From Prevotella sp. P5-50 (GTDB lineage: Bacteria > Bacteroidota > Bacteroidia > Bacteroidales > Bacteroidaceae), in assembly GCF_002251295.1 (NCBI RefSeq), contig NZ_NPJA01000039.1, forward strand, positions 41,776 through 105,775: a DNA stretch of 64,000 nt, read 5' to 3'. This document shows, one piece after another, positions 25,762 to 34,690 of this stretch. The stretch's first letter is position 1, and the number at the start of each line of letters is the position of its first letter. Position numbers and translations under genes: made by a program. Under the pieces are notes generated by a model that did not search any database, had not been told where the DNA came from, and worked only from the letters and a program-made list of their open reading frames with translations.

Positions 25762-26331
25762 TTATTTCTCGTTGATGCTGATGACGGTAAGTCCGCCGTT
25801 TCTGCCGGCTACGAACGAGGCTGTACGCTCGCCGCCACGCTCGATGTAGGGCAGGAAGAGGGGCTGCTCCTTGATGAAACAGCCTGTTACGAAGCGGTCG
25901 CCAGGCTGCAGTTTGCTGTTCTCTGATTTCTCTATTTCATAGGTGCTGTCGCCCAGATAGCGGAGCTGCAGCAGACGGTTGGGACTCCAACCGATAGAAA
26001 CAAGAGTACCTTCTTGTAAATCGCTACTTACCAGCTGGCTTGCCTTGAAGAAAGAACTGTTGTACTTGGTGCTGGTCTTGAGCCAATGGGTAAATTCCAT
26101 GTAGTTCTTATGCCCGATGTATTGGGAAAGCACATCGAGGGTTACCATGCGCGGCTTATGATTGTCGCTCACGTATCCATAGAGTCGTTTGAGGGTGGAT
26201 GGAGAAATAGTTCCACATGTTTTCTTCTCCAGATAGAGTGAAAACTCTTCGAAGTCGGTTGTCGTGGCAAGAATCTTGCCATATTTCTGTTCTACGAGCG
26301 ATTTGAGCTCTTCTATTTCTGGTGTTGTCAT
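25762..26331 (-). CDS. Conserved Bacteroidales protein, possible regulator
   Basis: A 189-residue soluble protein with no signal peptide. The N-terminal part (about 1-85) has the pattern TDFEEFSLYLEKKTCGTISPSTLKRLYGYVSD, then TLDVLSQYIGHKNYMEFTHWL, which recurs in small Bacteroidales proteins and could form a helical DNA- or protein-binding unit. The C-terminal part is strand-rich (GTLVSIGWSPNRLLQLRYLG, GDRFVTGCFIKEQPLFLPYI). It lies 30 bp upstream of the Ser/Thr kinase gene on the same strand. A kinase substrate or regulator role is only a guess. Confidence 0.7.
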   Translation of the reverse strand: MTTPEIEELKSLVEQKYGKILATTTDFEEFSLYLEKKTCGTISPSTLKRLYGYVSDNHKPRMVTLDVLSQYIGHKNYMEFTHWLKTSTKYNSSFFKASQLVSSDLQEGTLVSIGWSPNRLLQLRYLGDSTYEIEKSENSKLQPGDRFVTGCFIKEQPLFLPYIERGGERTASFVAGRNGGLTVISINEK

Positions 26332-26366
26332 AATTTATTCTTTAACAGTATGAATGTTCGACAATT

Positions 26367-28013
26367 TTATTCTTCAACGATATGGGTGAATTTGCCCCAT
26401 ATCTTATGGTTCTGATACCCCTTTTTCATGCCTGCAGGAATGTGGACCACGCAGGTGGTGAAGAGGTTGGTTGCCTTGTTGGAGAAGGCGTTTTCTTCGC
26501 AGTAAGGTATCATGGAAGCAGAAACATAGAGGTCGGTAAGCGGACTTTCATCGAAAGCGTAGTTGCTGATATGTTCGGTTTTTACTCCTAGATATACTTT
26601 CGTGAGCTTCCTGCAGCCTTGGAAAACGCCCGTAGGAATCAGCTTGATGCCTGCCCCGAGATGTATTTCCTTTATCTGGCTGTCCATGAAGGCACCTTGC
26701 CCTAAGGTTTCAACGTTGTCTGACAGATAAAACGTCTCGATGCTGCATTCCTTGAAGGCGTAGGCGCCAATGGAGGTAAAGGTGGAAGGAAGGGTGTATT
26801 TGCCCTTCTTGCCCATCGGAAACCAGACGATTTTGTTGCCTTCTGCATTCAGCAGCACGCCGTCCAGACTTTGGTAGTTTGCGTTGGCAGACGAAACCGT
26901 AAGGGCTTCGAGCGCCGTGCATCCGCTGGAAGGGAGAATGCTGTCTGCTGAGGCAGGAATCTCTATCTCGCGGAGCGAAGTGCAATCGGCAAACGCATCT
27001 TTCCCGATGGTGGTTGCATCGGCTGGGAGAACTACGTGGGTGAGCTTCTCGCAACCGGCAAATGTGCCTTGCACAATCTGGTTTTCTGCAGCTTCGTGAT
27101 GATAAGGACCTACCATTCCGCCTGCTGCGAGGTGAACGTCGGTAAGGACTATATCTGAGAGCTTGCCTGGGGTGGATGCATTATTATTGTCGCGCCCCAT
27201 CATCAATCTCAGACAACTGAGGTCTTCGCCGTTCAGGGTTCCGGCTATGGTCAGCTGGGTATAATCGTAAAGATGGTTGCCCATCAGCTGGGTCAGTTCG
27301 CCAGTTTCGTTTAGCGTAATGGCGTCGCTCGTATTATATTTGATGGCGGTTCCTATGGTTTCTCCTACCGTATTCCGGGCGAAAGGCTGAAACTCGTAGT
27401 GGGCATTCCGCTCCAGATTTCCGATACGCAACTTGATCTTGCCCTCCTTTCCGTCAAAGTTTTCTAAGATGTATTTCTGCTTGTTCTCCGGCTCGCCGGT
27501 CTGATAAACGTAGCATCCGGTTTCGGTCATCGGTTCGCCGCCATCATCGGTTATTTCGTAACTTACGAAAGCGCTCATCGGTCCGTGGCTCAAGAGCGTG
27601 GCCGATGTAAGTTTCGGACTCATATTGGGTAGAGTGGTGAAACTCATCATGTTGCTGGTTGTGGTTATTCGGCCGTTGTTGCCCTGCAGCATATAATAAT
27701 AGGTAGTGCCCGCTTTGAGCCCCGTCAGAACCAGCGAGACGTCAGCTCCCTGGGCATGAACCTCGCTGGTATTGAGGTCCATGCTCTCCGAAGTGCCGTA
27801 TCTGAACAGAAGTTTCGGCATTTCTGTTTCTCCCTCTATGGTAGCTGATCCGTTGAGGGTAGCCTCTGTTCGGGTGATATGGGTCGCCTCTGTGGTTATC
27901 AGATGCGGCTCCAGATAGGCAGGCTTATCGCTATTGCTGCACCCTGCCATCATCATGTTTCCTATCAGGAGGGCAAGAAATCTGATGTTGCGTAATATGC
28001 TTTTTATGTTCAT
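26367..28013 (-). CDS. Surface lipoprotein with fibronectin-like and BspA-type leucine-rich repeats
   Basis: A 548-residue predicted lipoprotein (lipobox MMMAGC, Cys25). Two fibronectin-III-like modules follow (THITRTEATLNGSATIEG, GLKAGTTYYYMLQGNNG; then GPMSAFVSYEITDDGG with NLERNAHYEFQPFARN). The C-terminal half has LRR_5/BspA repeats such as TFAGCEKLTHVVLPADATTI, AFADCTSLREIEIP, AFKECSIETFYL and VFQGCRKLTKVYL. BspA-type repeats are often involved in adhesion at the Bacteroidales surface. It is 3 bp from the preceding gene, so part of the cluster operon. Confidence 0.82.
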   Translation of the reverse strand: MNIKSILRNIRFLALLIGNMMMAGCSNSDKPAYLEPHLITTEATHITRTEATLNGSATIEGETEMPKLLFRYGTSESMDLNTSEVHAQGADVSLVLTGLKAGTTYYYMLQGNNGRITTTSNMMSFTTLPNMSPKLTSATLLSHGPMSAFVSYEITDDGGEPMTETGCYVYQTGEPENKQKYILENFDGKEGKIKLRIGNLERNAHYEFQPFARNTVGETIGTAIKYNTSDAITLNETGELTQLMGNHLYDYTQLTIAGTLNGEDLSCLRLMMGRDNNNASTPGKLSDIVLTDVHLAAGGMVGPYHHEAAENQIVQGTFAGCEKLTHVVLPADATTIGKDAFADCTSLREIEIPASADSILPSSGCTALEALTVSSANANYQSLDGVLLNAEGNKIVWFPMGKKGKYTLPSTFTSIGAYAFKECSIETFYLSDNVETLGQGAFMDSQIKEIHLGAGIKLIPTGVFQGCRKLTKVYLGVKTEHISNYAFDESPLTDLYVSASMIPYCEENAFSNKATNLFTTCVVHIPAGMKKGYQNHKIWGKFTHIVEE

Positions 28014-28016
28014 TTC

Positions 28017-29012
28017 TTACTTCTTTTGTTTTCCTATTTTAATACCTATGCCGATGCTGCCCTGCCATTGTTTTCCGGCGATGGTGATGGCTGAGGCTGC
28101 GATGCTCACTCTGTTGAACGAGGCGAGCACACCCAGCTGGGCTGCGAAGCCTTTGTGGGTAAGGTCTTCGTTGAGCAGGTATCCGCCTCCGCTGCTCTCG
28201 GTCTGTTGCCAGGCTGTAGCGGCTTTGCCGTAGCCTACGCCTTCGAAGAGACAGAAGCCATGCGTGATGTGGTGGATGGCTCCAGCGGTAAAGGTGTAGT
28301 TCTGGTGGCGTGTACTGCCTGTATAATAAGGTTTGATGCTGCTGCCCGGCGTTAAACCTTCTTTGTTGCAGGTTCCCTCTGTGCTGCCTATGCTCTTGAG
28401 GTTGCTGCTGGCATGGATAAAGAAGCCGTGGCGGCGCATCAGGGCGAAGAAGAGACCATAGGACGGTCCGTCTTCATGAAGGGATAGCGTGGCGAGCGTG
28501 TAGAGGGCGAGTGGCATCTTCTTACGTACTTGTGGGATGGCAATCGTATCTATTACCGTCTTTACCTCTACGATGGTGTCGTGCTTCTCCTGGATGATAG
28601 GAGTAGGCTTGGGCAGTTTCAGTTTCAGCTCGTAGGTCATTCTGTTTTCCAGCGGTTCGCTGAACCGGTAATCGCGGAGCACGCCCCATTCCGGATGCTT
28701 GATGGTAAGCAGTTTGGAGCCTTTAGGAAGATAGAGCCAGATTTCGCCCACTTTATCTTTTCGCGATACGATTCCGAGCGGGGTGGAGAAGGCAAAGTCG
28801 GAGGGTGCTTCTACCTTCACCAGGGCACAAGGGTCATCGTTGAGGTCGCGCACGGGGGTGATAAAGGCACTCACGTCGTTGGGCAACAGACGGAAACCTG
28901 CTACCGAAAACTCTTGTGCCTGGACGGATGCCGACCACAGGCTTAATATGAATAAGAGTATCGTGAGTCTAAAACCACCAACTCTTAACTTCTCACTCCT
29001 AACTGCCATCAT
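28017..29012 (-). CDS. Exported beta-rich envelope protein (unrecognised family)
   Basis: A 331-residue exported protein (LTILLFILSLWSASVQAQ signal). The N-terminal region (about 35-140) resembles a PEGA-like module (CALVKVEAPSDFAFSTPLGI, GEIWLYLPKGSKLLTIKHPEWG). A hinge with HDTIVEVKTVIDTIAIPQ leads to an amphipathic C-terminal half (YGLFFALMRRHGFFIHASSN, QGSIGIGIKIGKQKK) that suggests an outer-membrane barrel. The Met used is provisional, since the first ten codons lie in low-complexity DNA. It is 1 bp from its upstream neighbour and 3 bp from its downstream neighbour. Barrel assignment is inference. Confidence 0.7.
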   Translation of the reverse strand: MMAVRSEKLRVGGFRLTILLFILSLWSASVQAQEFSVAGFRLLPNDVSAFITPVRDLNDDPCALVKVEAPSDFAFSTPLGIVSRKDKVGEIWLYLPKGSKLLTIKHPEWGVLRDYRFSEPLENRMTYELKLKLPKPTPIIQEKHDTIVEVKTVIDTIAIPQVRKKMPLALYTLATLSLHEDGPSYGLFFALMRRHGFFIHASSNLKSIGSTEGTCNKEGLTPGSSIKPYYTGSTRHQNYTFTAGAIHHITHGFCLFEGVGYGKAATAWQQTESSGGGYLLNEDLTHKGFAAQLGVLASFNRVSIAASAITIAGKQWQGSIGIGIKIGKQKK

Positions 29013-29013
29013 A

Positions 29014-30075
29014 TTATTCTAAATTAAAGTCTTGTATACTGATTACATCGTCTCCGCTATGTACGGTTCCTGCCGGTTGCCAGGTACGCACGTGGATGAG
29101 CGGCATGGACGGGTTGCGGAAATCCCAGATCAGAAAGAGATAGCCGTCGTCTGCGTAGCGGTCGCTCTTGTATTGTTGTCTTAGGGTGACGCTGTAAATG
29201 CCGTCCATCGTAGGATGGCGCATGATGCGGAATCCCGAGAATTTCAGGTCTATCTTTTGGTTGACTGTAAATACCTTCGCCAGTCTTGAAATATAGTCTT
29301 TCTTCGAGTGAATGGCGTAGGTTACTTTTGCTTCAGCCTGACACTTGTTGTCGTTGGCTACAGGTTTTACCACGTTTCCTACGATGATGAGTGCCTTGTC
29401 GCTAAACACCTGTTTCAGAAAATCAAGATCCTTGGTGGTATAGGCTGTGCGGAAATGTTCGCAGTAGTTGAGGATGGTGTGGCGGCGTCTGGCATCGGTC
29501 TCTGTGAGTTTGCCCTGCATGATTTTCAAGGCTTCCTTGTAGAAAGGATTCGACTGCGCCATCGTCTTGAGATCTACCTGCGAAAGATGGCTGGTCTTTC
29601 CTGCTTTTGATGCCTTCGCTTGCCTGCTTGCCTGTTCTTCCGGTTGGTAATCAGTCGCACTCTTCGTGCCTTCTTCCGTCTCTCCGTTCATCAGCATCTG
29701 CGCCTGCTGCCTGTTGGCTTCCGGAACCGCATATTTACTGTCTTCTGTGAATACTACCATACCCTGACGGTCGATAAATCCCTCTCTCTTAGAGTTTTGC
29801 TCGCGGAACCGGAGCTGCCCGTTGCGGAAACGGGTGTCTAGCAGACAGCCACGCAAAGGGATGGTAAACAGCTCGTTACCGTCTGCATCTTCTACCACGT
29901 ATCGCTTGCCTTTCGCGCCGTTGTCCTGTTCTACAAGTTCCAGTCCTTCGTTCACTCCGTATCGGATTTCCTGACAGTCGCCTTTATAAACGGCAGAGGG
30001 CAGCAGCCACAAGGCTGCCACCCATCCTCCGAGAAGGAATGCTAGAAGGGATAATATCAATACCGTCTTCTTCAT
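29014..30075 (-). CDS. Membrane-anchored protein with C-terminal NTF2-like domain
   Basis: A 353-residue protein with one N-terminal membrane segment (VLILSLLAFLLGGWVAALWLL). An exported middle region has KWG/WG-like short repeats (GNELFTIPLRGCLLDTRFRN, GFIDRQGMVVFTEDSKYAVP) and a charged linker. The C-terminal part (about 195-345; RRRHTILNYCEHFRTAYTTK, FSDKALIIVGN, HVRTWQPAG) looks like an NTF2/SnoaL fold, usually a small-ligand or protein-binding cone. No catalytic residues can be assigned. Confidence 0.65.
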   Translation of the reverse strand: MKKTVLILSLLAFLLGGWVAALWLLPSAVYKGDCQEIRYGVNEGLELVEQDNGAKGKRYVVEDADGNELFTIPLRGCLLDTRFRNGQLRFREQNSKREGFIDRQGMVVFTEDSKYAVPEANRQQAQMLMNGETEEGTKSATDYQPEEQASRQAKASKAGKTSHLSQVDLKTMAQSNPFYKEALKIMQGKLTETDARRRHTILNYCEHFRTAYTTKDLDFLKQVFSDKALIIVGNVVKPVANDNKCQAEAKVTYAIHSKKDYISRLAKVFTVNQKIDLKFSGFRIMRHPTMDGIYSVTLRQQYKSDRYADDGYLFLIWDFRNPSMPLIHVRTWQPAGTVHSGDDVISIQDFNLE

Positions 30076-30131
30076 TTATAATTCTCTGTATTCTTATCAT
30101 TCATAGCCCTTCGGGAGAAAGGCTTTCTTAT

Positions 30132-31028
30132 TTATTTCCCCCAGTTCTGAATCTCGCCGCCTATCTCTATCTTCACCTGGTCTGGGTTGTCAGAAATAAT
30201 GAAGTTGACAAGATGTTCGGTTCCGGGTTTAAACCAGAATCTGCTCTCGAAGAGATAACTTACACCTTTCATTACTACTTCGATGAGTGGTCTTCGGTTT
30301 TCTATGCGTTGAGGCACGATGATGGCCGAGTAGATGTAGTCGCTCTCCTGATGGGCGATGATGCTCTGCTGGGTTCCTTTCACATAACGGGTTGCTACGC
30401 CTGCCTGAAGGTCGATGGTGGCTGTAGGTACCGTGCTGTGGATGGTTACCTGGGCATGGGTAGGCATGTCTCCCTCAAAGTCTTCGCCCTTGATCAGGCG
30501 TATCTTGAGCTTGCTCATGATGTGCTTGAAGTTGAGGCTGATAGGGGAGTTGGATGCCTGGATGTCCTTGCTGGTGGCAAAGAGCAGGTCGCTTGCCTCG
30601 TAACCGCCGGGTGCAGTTGCCGTCTTCGGGGTACTCTGGTCGAGGGCTACGCTGAAAGGCTGGTCTGTCGTGCTGCTTACGCCCTGTATGTATGGGTAGT
30701 AAGCGTAGGCGTTGTAGGTGCCTTCGTCCCAATAGAGGGTGCGGGCGGCTTCCCATTTGCTGCCATCGTAGGTGAGCGCTTCGTTGTTCACGAGATTGCC
30801 GCCTATTTCGAGTGGAGCCTTGCTTTCTGCCACGTAGAGACCTATCTTGTCGTTTGACTCGAAACTGGTTGCCGTGGCACGGCTCTGGCCGGGATAGTTT
30901 ACGGCAAAAGTCATCGGTGTAGATTGGGCATCCTTGAAGCGGGAGGTTGTTTCCACCTCCTCGCTACATGAAACCATTCCTAATATAGCCAACGCAAAAC
31001 TGGCGTGTTTTATTATATGTTTCTTCAT
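30132..31028 (-). CDS. Fimbrillin-family lipoprotein
   Basis: A 298-residue predicted lipoprotein (lipobox LGMVSC, Cys21). Fimbrillin (Mfa/FimA-like) features are visible: PMTFAVNYPGQSRATATSFE near the N-terminus, NDKIGLYVAES, WDEGTYNAYAYYPYIQG, GGYEASDLLFATSKDI, NFKHIMSKLKIRLIKG and the late strand YIYSAIIVPQRI. Such proteins are lipid-processed and polymerise as surface fibres or act as anchor or tip subunits. It lies 48 bp after the M64 fusion gene, whose N-terminal domain is of the same kind. Confidence 0.82.
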   Translation of the reverse strand: MKKHIIKHASFALAILGMVSCSEEVETTSRFKDAQSTPMTFAVNYPGQSRATATSFESNDKIGLYVAESKAPLEIGGNLVNNEALTYDGSKWEAARTLYWDEGTYNAYAYYPYIQGVSSTTDQPFSVALDQSTPKTATAPGGYEASDLLFATSKDIQASNSPISLNFKHIMSKLKIRLIKGEDFEGDMPTHAQVTIHSTVPTATIDLQAGVATRYVKGTQQSIIAHQESDYIYSAIIVPQRIENRRPLIEVVMKGVSYLFESRFWFKPGTEHLVNFIISDNPDQVKIEIGGEIQNWGK

Positions 31029-31076
31029 TTTTTTTTGTTTTAATGGTCCATATTCTGATTTACCTTGCTCTCGCTC

Positions 31077-34000
31077 TTAGCGATGCTTTCTAACCTTTGC
31101 CATTTTCAGCGGACTGCCTTTATGGAAGACTGGAGCATGCTGGTAGGTTCCGGATGTGCGTTGGTCGCCATTGCCGCCGAAAGCACGGCTTTGTACGATT
31201 CCCGCATCCCGCTTGTCGTTCTTCACGAAATCTTCGAAACTGTAGGTTTCTCCGGCATAAGCCTTGATGCGCTTCACGATACTCTCACGGCTGATGGTGC
31301 TGTAGTAAGGAATATCGTTGTTCATGCAGGAGTTCGGCTCCGAACGGAAGACGCCTCGATTGTGCATGTAGCCTCCCTCGTAAATATCCACGATGTCGCT
31401 ATATCGGTCGTCGAAAATCAGATGACTCCAGCCTACGCTATGTATCTTGCCGGTAAGTTCCAGGTTATCAAACCAACCGAGTGACTTGGCTGCTTTGAAT
31501 TCAAAAACGTGTTCGCAGCAGGTGCAGTCGCAGAAGTCGATGAAGGCGTTGTGATAAATGTACTCATCGCCCAACTTTCCGAATCCGTGTCCGCCTGCCT
31601 CATGCTGGATTACGCCACGGGTATCGAGTGGATAGTCGTAGGTACTCTGCGGACAGAAGGCAATAGCCGAACCATCTTCCCACATCTGGCAGATGCCGCC
31701 GTAATCGGTAGAATTAGGAACGATGATAATCAGCGTCTGATTCAGATTGCCCTTGTTGACGGTTGGAGCGCCCAGAGCATAATCGAATACTTCGTCATAA
31801 TCTGCCTTTAATCCTACGCCACCGGTAAAGGTGGTATTGAATCGGTTGTAGCGGATGGTGTTCACGGTTCCTACGCCCGATTCCGTAGAAAGCGGAATGG
31901 CGGTATAGACGTTGAAGTAATCACGGTAAGTCTTGTAAGGCTCAATACCGAAGAAATACTCCACTTCCTGCTTGATATCCTTCAGATATTTGCCGCTGGC
32001 AATATCTTTTGCGCTAAAGCCGTCGCCGAGCAGAACGATGTTGATTCCACCATTATTGCCCTTGGTAGCCTTCTGTAGGGTAATCCATTCGTCCTCTCCA
32101 TATTCATAACCATACTGCGAAACGCTACATTCGTGGGTATAGTCTTTGTCTTTCAGGCGGAATACCACCTTTCCATCACGGCTATCGGCATTCTTAGCCA
32201 TTCCCTTGATGGTCAAAGTAACTTCTGTTTTCTTGTTGCCGCTGGCAGGAGAAACCTCACACCAGTCTGGCTTGCTGGCTACTTCCCATTCGCCCTCGGC
32301 GTTAATCACCAGTTTCTGCTTGTGCTCCGTGCTCAAGGCGCAAGCTACAGATGGACGGCAAACGAGCTCGTGGTGAGCTGCGATACGCTTGAAGTCGCAC
32401 CAGCCTGGTGCAGCCTGATACTGGGAAATGGCAGACTCAGGAACTTCGAGAGTGAAGTTATCCTTGGCTACGCCATCGAAAACTTTATCTTGTACATAAG
32501 CAGGCATATCACTTTTACAAACGATACTATTTATACCATAGCACCCTTGGAAAGCTCCCCCATCTTCGTTGTAACTATTTTCTGCCCGAATGCTTTCCAA
32601 ACTCTCTGGAAAGACGAGACCTTCTATCATTCTACAATTTGCAAATGCTCCAGCACCAATCGACTGTAAACCTTCTGGAAATTCAACTATACCCATTAAT
32701 CGCCAGTTGTTGGCAAATGCTCTTTTACCAATGCTTCTAATCGTTTTTGGCAGAACAAGTTCCCCTGAGAAATCACAACCATTGAAGACTTCGTCAGCAA
32801 TAACTGTTAAGTTTTTCGGCAATTTAAGTTCGCCTTTTAAGGCACAGCCTTGGAAACAGTTGTATCCAATAGACGTTATACCATCAGGAAGAGTTAGTGT
32901 TCCATTCAGATTGTCACAAAACTGGAAAACACTAGTTGGTAATTTGTGAACACCTTGCGGTATTGTAATACTACCAGTTAAGCTTTTGCATCCATTAAAT
33001 GCTCCATCGCTAATTTCTGTAAGTTTTTCAGGGAACCTTAACTCTCCATGTAAGCCTTCACAACCAGCAAAAGTGTTATTGCCTGCAATGCATTCGAGGT
33101 TATTTGGCAATATGAGCTCACTCGTAAAACCACAATACGTGAACACACCTCCATACCACCAAAGGTCAATACCTCGTCCTAAATATTTGAGTGTACTTGG
33201 TAGTGAAAGAGTTCCATTCATAGAACGGCAATCATAGAATGCACCGACTTCTATTTCCGTAACTCCTTCTGGAATAATCAGAGAACCCGTTATATTTTGG
33301 TCGTCTGCAAATGCAGCAATTCCTATTTTAGTCAATTTGTCAGGAAGAACAAGAAGATTTAAAGATTTCTTGCCTCGTAATGCTTCATATGGAATTTCAT
33401 AATCATTATGTGGATACATTCCTTGAGCTCCACCTGTCAATCTCTGTTCTCCACCTCTAATAATTACTTCCTTTAAATTCAATGCCGCAAGATTCTCCAT
33501 AGAATCTCTCATAAAATAGAAATCCTGTGCACTAATTTCACCCGTAATCTTCAGATTCTTAATCTTGGTATAGTCCTTATTAGCCGCAGCAATCGCCTCT
33601 TTCAGGTGACCTTTCGTTGAGTTGATAACCACATACTCCTTCGCCGCAGCATCATGGCTTACCAGATCATTCTCCCAAGGAGTAATGCTTTCGCTTACCA
33701 AAGTCAGTTTGTAAGCGCCGCTTCCTGCCTGCTTATCTACCTTGATGCCGAAGTTCATCATCTTGCCAGCCACATAGGTAAGTGCCTCGTTCTTAACAAA
33801 TTTATAAGGTACGCCGCCGATGGTGATGCTGAAGAGAGTTGTGCCGGCTGACACGGTTTGAGGAACCACGATGGTGCGCCACTCGTCGTTAGTACGAGAT
33901 GGGATGGTCATGGTGTTCTCTACAGCACCTGCAGTCTTGATTTCGCCAGTAGAAAGGTTGATGCTTGCCTTGCGGGCTACGTTGGCTGTCAGAACAATCT

Positions 34001-34607
34001 TCTCCAGATTCGCCCATTCGCCCTCGGCAAAACCGGAACCCTGGATCAGGGTAACGCGGGCATTAGACATGCGATGCGCCATAGGCAAACGGATTACGCT
34101 GGTGGTAGGAGCCACATCAGACACCTTGCCCCAGAGAAAATCACTCGCTTCGTAGCCACCCATTTCGCCATTCTCGGTAGCCTTGCTCTGGTCTTTCTGA
34201 ACTTCAAACTGATAATCTTCGATGCTCTCTGGGTTGGCAAACGGATAGTAACCATACACATCAATATGCGTATGCTTGTCTTTCCAGAAAAGGTCATAAG
34301 CGGAGTTCCACTTATAGTTAGGCTCATCGAAAGTGTGGCGCACATTATCGCCACGGTTGCCGTTTACCTTCAGGGTTCCAGGCTTGTTTCCCTCGTAATC
34401 TACGATGTAAACGCCCATCACGTCGCCGTTGCAGAAACCGTTGTCGTTGACGCGGGTTACGGCAAGCTGGTCGATATCGCCAGAAAGCCGGATGCGGTTG
34501 CTGTCGTGCTGCTCGGTCTTGTCGCCGAAGAAGTCTTCGCTACAGCCCGTCAGGAGCATGGCTCCTGCCGCAAGCAGATATAATAGGGAATGTTTTACTT
34601 TTTTCAT
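31077..34607 (-). CDS. Lipoprotein fusion: fimbrillin-like, BspA LRR, BACON-like and M64 metallopeptidase
   Basis: A 1176-residue predicted lipoprotein (lipobox LLTGC, Cys22). Residues about 30-290 are fimbrillin-like (NDNGFCNGDVMGVYIVDYEG, YGYYPFANPES, GGYEASDFLWGK). About 370-740 holds BspA-type leucine-rich repeats (AFYDCRSMNGTLSLPSTLKY, CFQGCALKGELKLPKNL). A BACON-like strand module (KPDWCEVSPASGNKKTEVTL) comes next. The C-terminal ~320 residues are an M64 (IgA peptidase) domain with zinc site HEAGGHGFGKLGDE (near 1003-1016), matching HExxHxxGxxxDE, and a CMNNDIPYYS segment. It should be a cell-surface protease on an adhesin scaffold. The substrate is unknown. Confidence 0.85.
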   Translation of the reverse strand: MKKVKHSLLYLLAAGAMLLTGCSEDFFGDKTEQHDSNRIRLSGDIDQLAVTRVNDNGFCNGDVMGVYIVDYEGNKPGTLKVNGNRGDNVRHTFDEPNYKWNSAYDLFWKDKHTHIDVYGYYPFANPESIEDYQFEVQKDQSKATENGEMGGYEASDFLWGKVSDVAPTTSVIRLPMAHRMSNARVTLIQGSGFAEGEWANLEKIVLTANVARKASINLSTGEIKTAGAVENTMTIPSRTNDEWRTIVVPQTVSAGTTLFSITIGGVPYKFVKNEALTYVAGKMMNFGIKVDKQAGSGAYKLTLVSESITPWENDLVSHDAAAKEYVVINSTKGHLKEAIAAANKDYTKIKNLKITGEISAQDFYFMRDSMENLAALNLKEVIIRGGEQRLTGGAQGMYPHNDYEIPYEALRGKKSLNLLVLPDKLTKIGIAAFADDQNITGSLIIPEGVTEIEVGAFYDCRSMNGTLSLPSTLKYLGRGIDLWWYGGVFTYCGFTSELILPNNLECIAGNNTFAGCEGLHGELRFPEKLTEISDGAFNGCKSLTGSITIPQGVHKLPTSVFQFCDNLNGTLTLPDGITSIGYNCFQGCALKGELKLPKNLTVIADEVFNGCDFSGELVLPKTIRSIGKRAFANNWRLMGIVEFPEGLQSIGAGAFANCRMIEGLVFPESLESIRAENSYNEDGGAFQGCYGINSIVCKSDMPAYVQDKVFDGVAKDNFTLEVPESAISQYQAAPGWCDFKRIAAHHELVCRPSVACALSTEHKQKLVINAEGEWEVASKPDWCEVSPASGNKKTEVTLTIKGMAKNADSRDGKVVFRLKDKDYTHECSVSQYGYEYGEDEWITLQKATKGNNGGINIVLLGDGFSAKDIASGKYLKDIKQEVEYFFGIEPYKTYRDYFNVYTAIPLSTESGVGTVNTIRYNRFNTTFTGGVGLKADYDEVFDYALGAPTVNKGNLNQTLIIIVPNSTDYGGICQMWEDGSAIAFCPQSTYDYPLDTRGVIQHEAGGHGFGKLGDEYIYHNAFIDFCDCTCCEHVFEFKAAKSLGWFDNLELTGKIHSVGWSHLIFDDRYSDIVDIYEGGYMHNRGVFRSEPNSCMNNDIPYYSTISRESIVKRIKAYAGETYSFEDFVKNDKRDAGIVQSRAFGGNGDQRTSGTYQHAPVFHKGSPLKMAKVRKHR

Positions 34608-34690
34608 AAATAATTCTTTTTGGGTAGATGGCCTTTCTCAGTAAGAAAGATCATCTCGTATTATTTCTAGATAGAAAATCGTCTGTTCTG

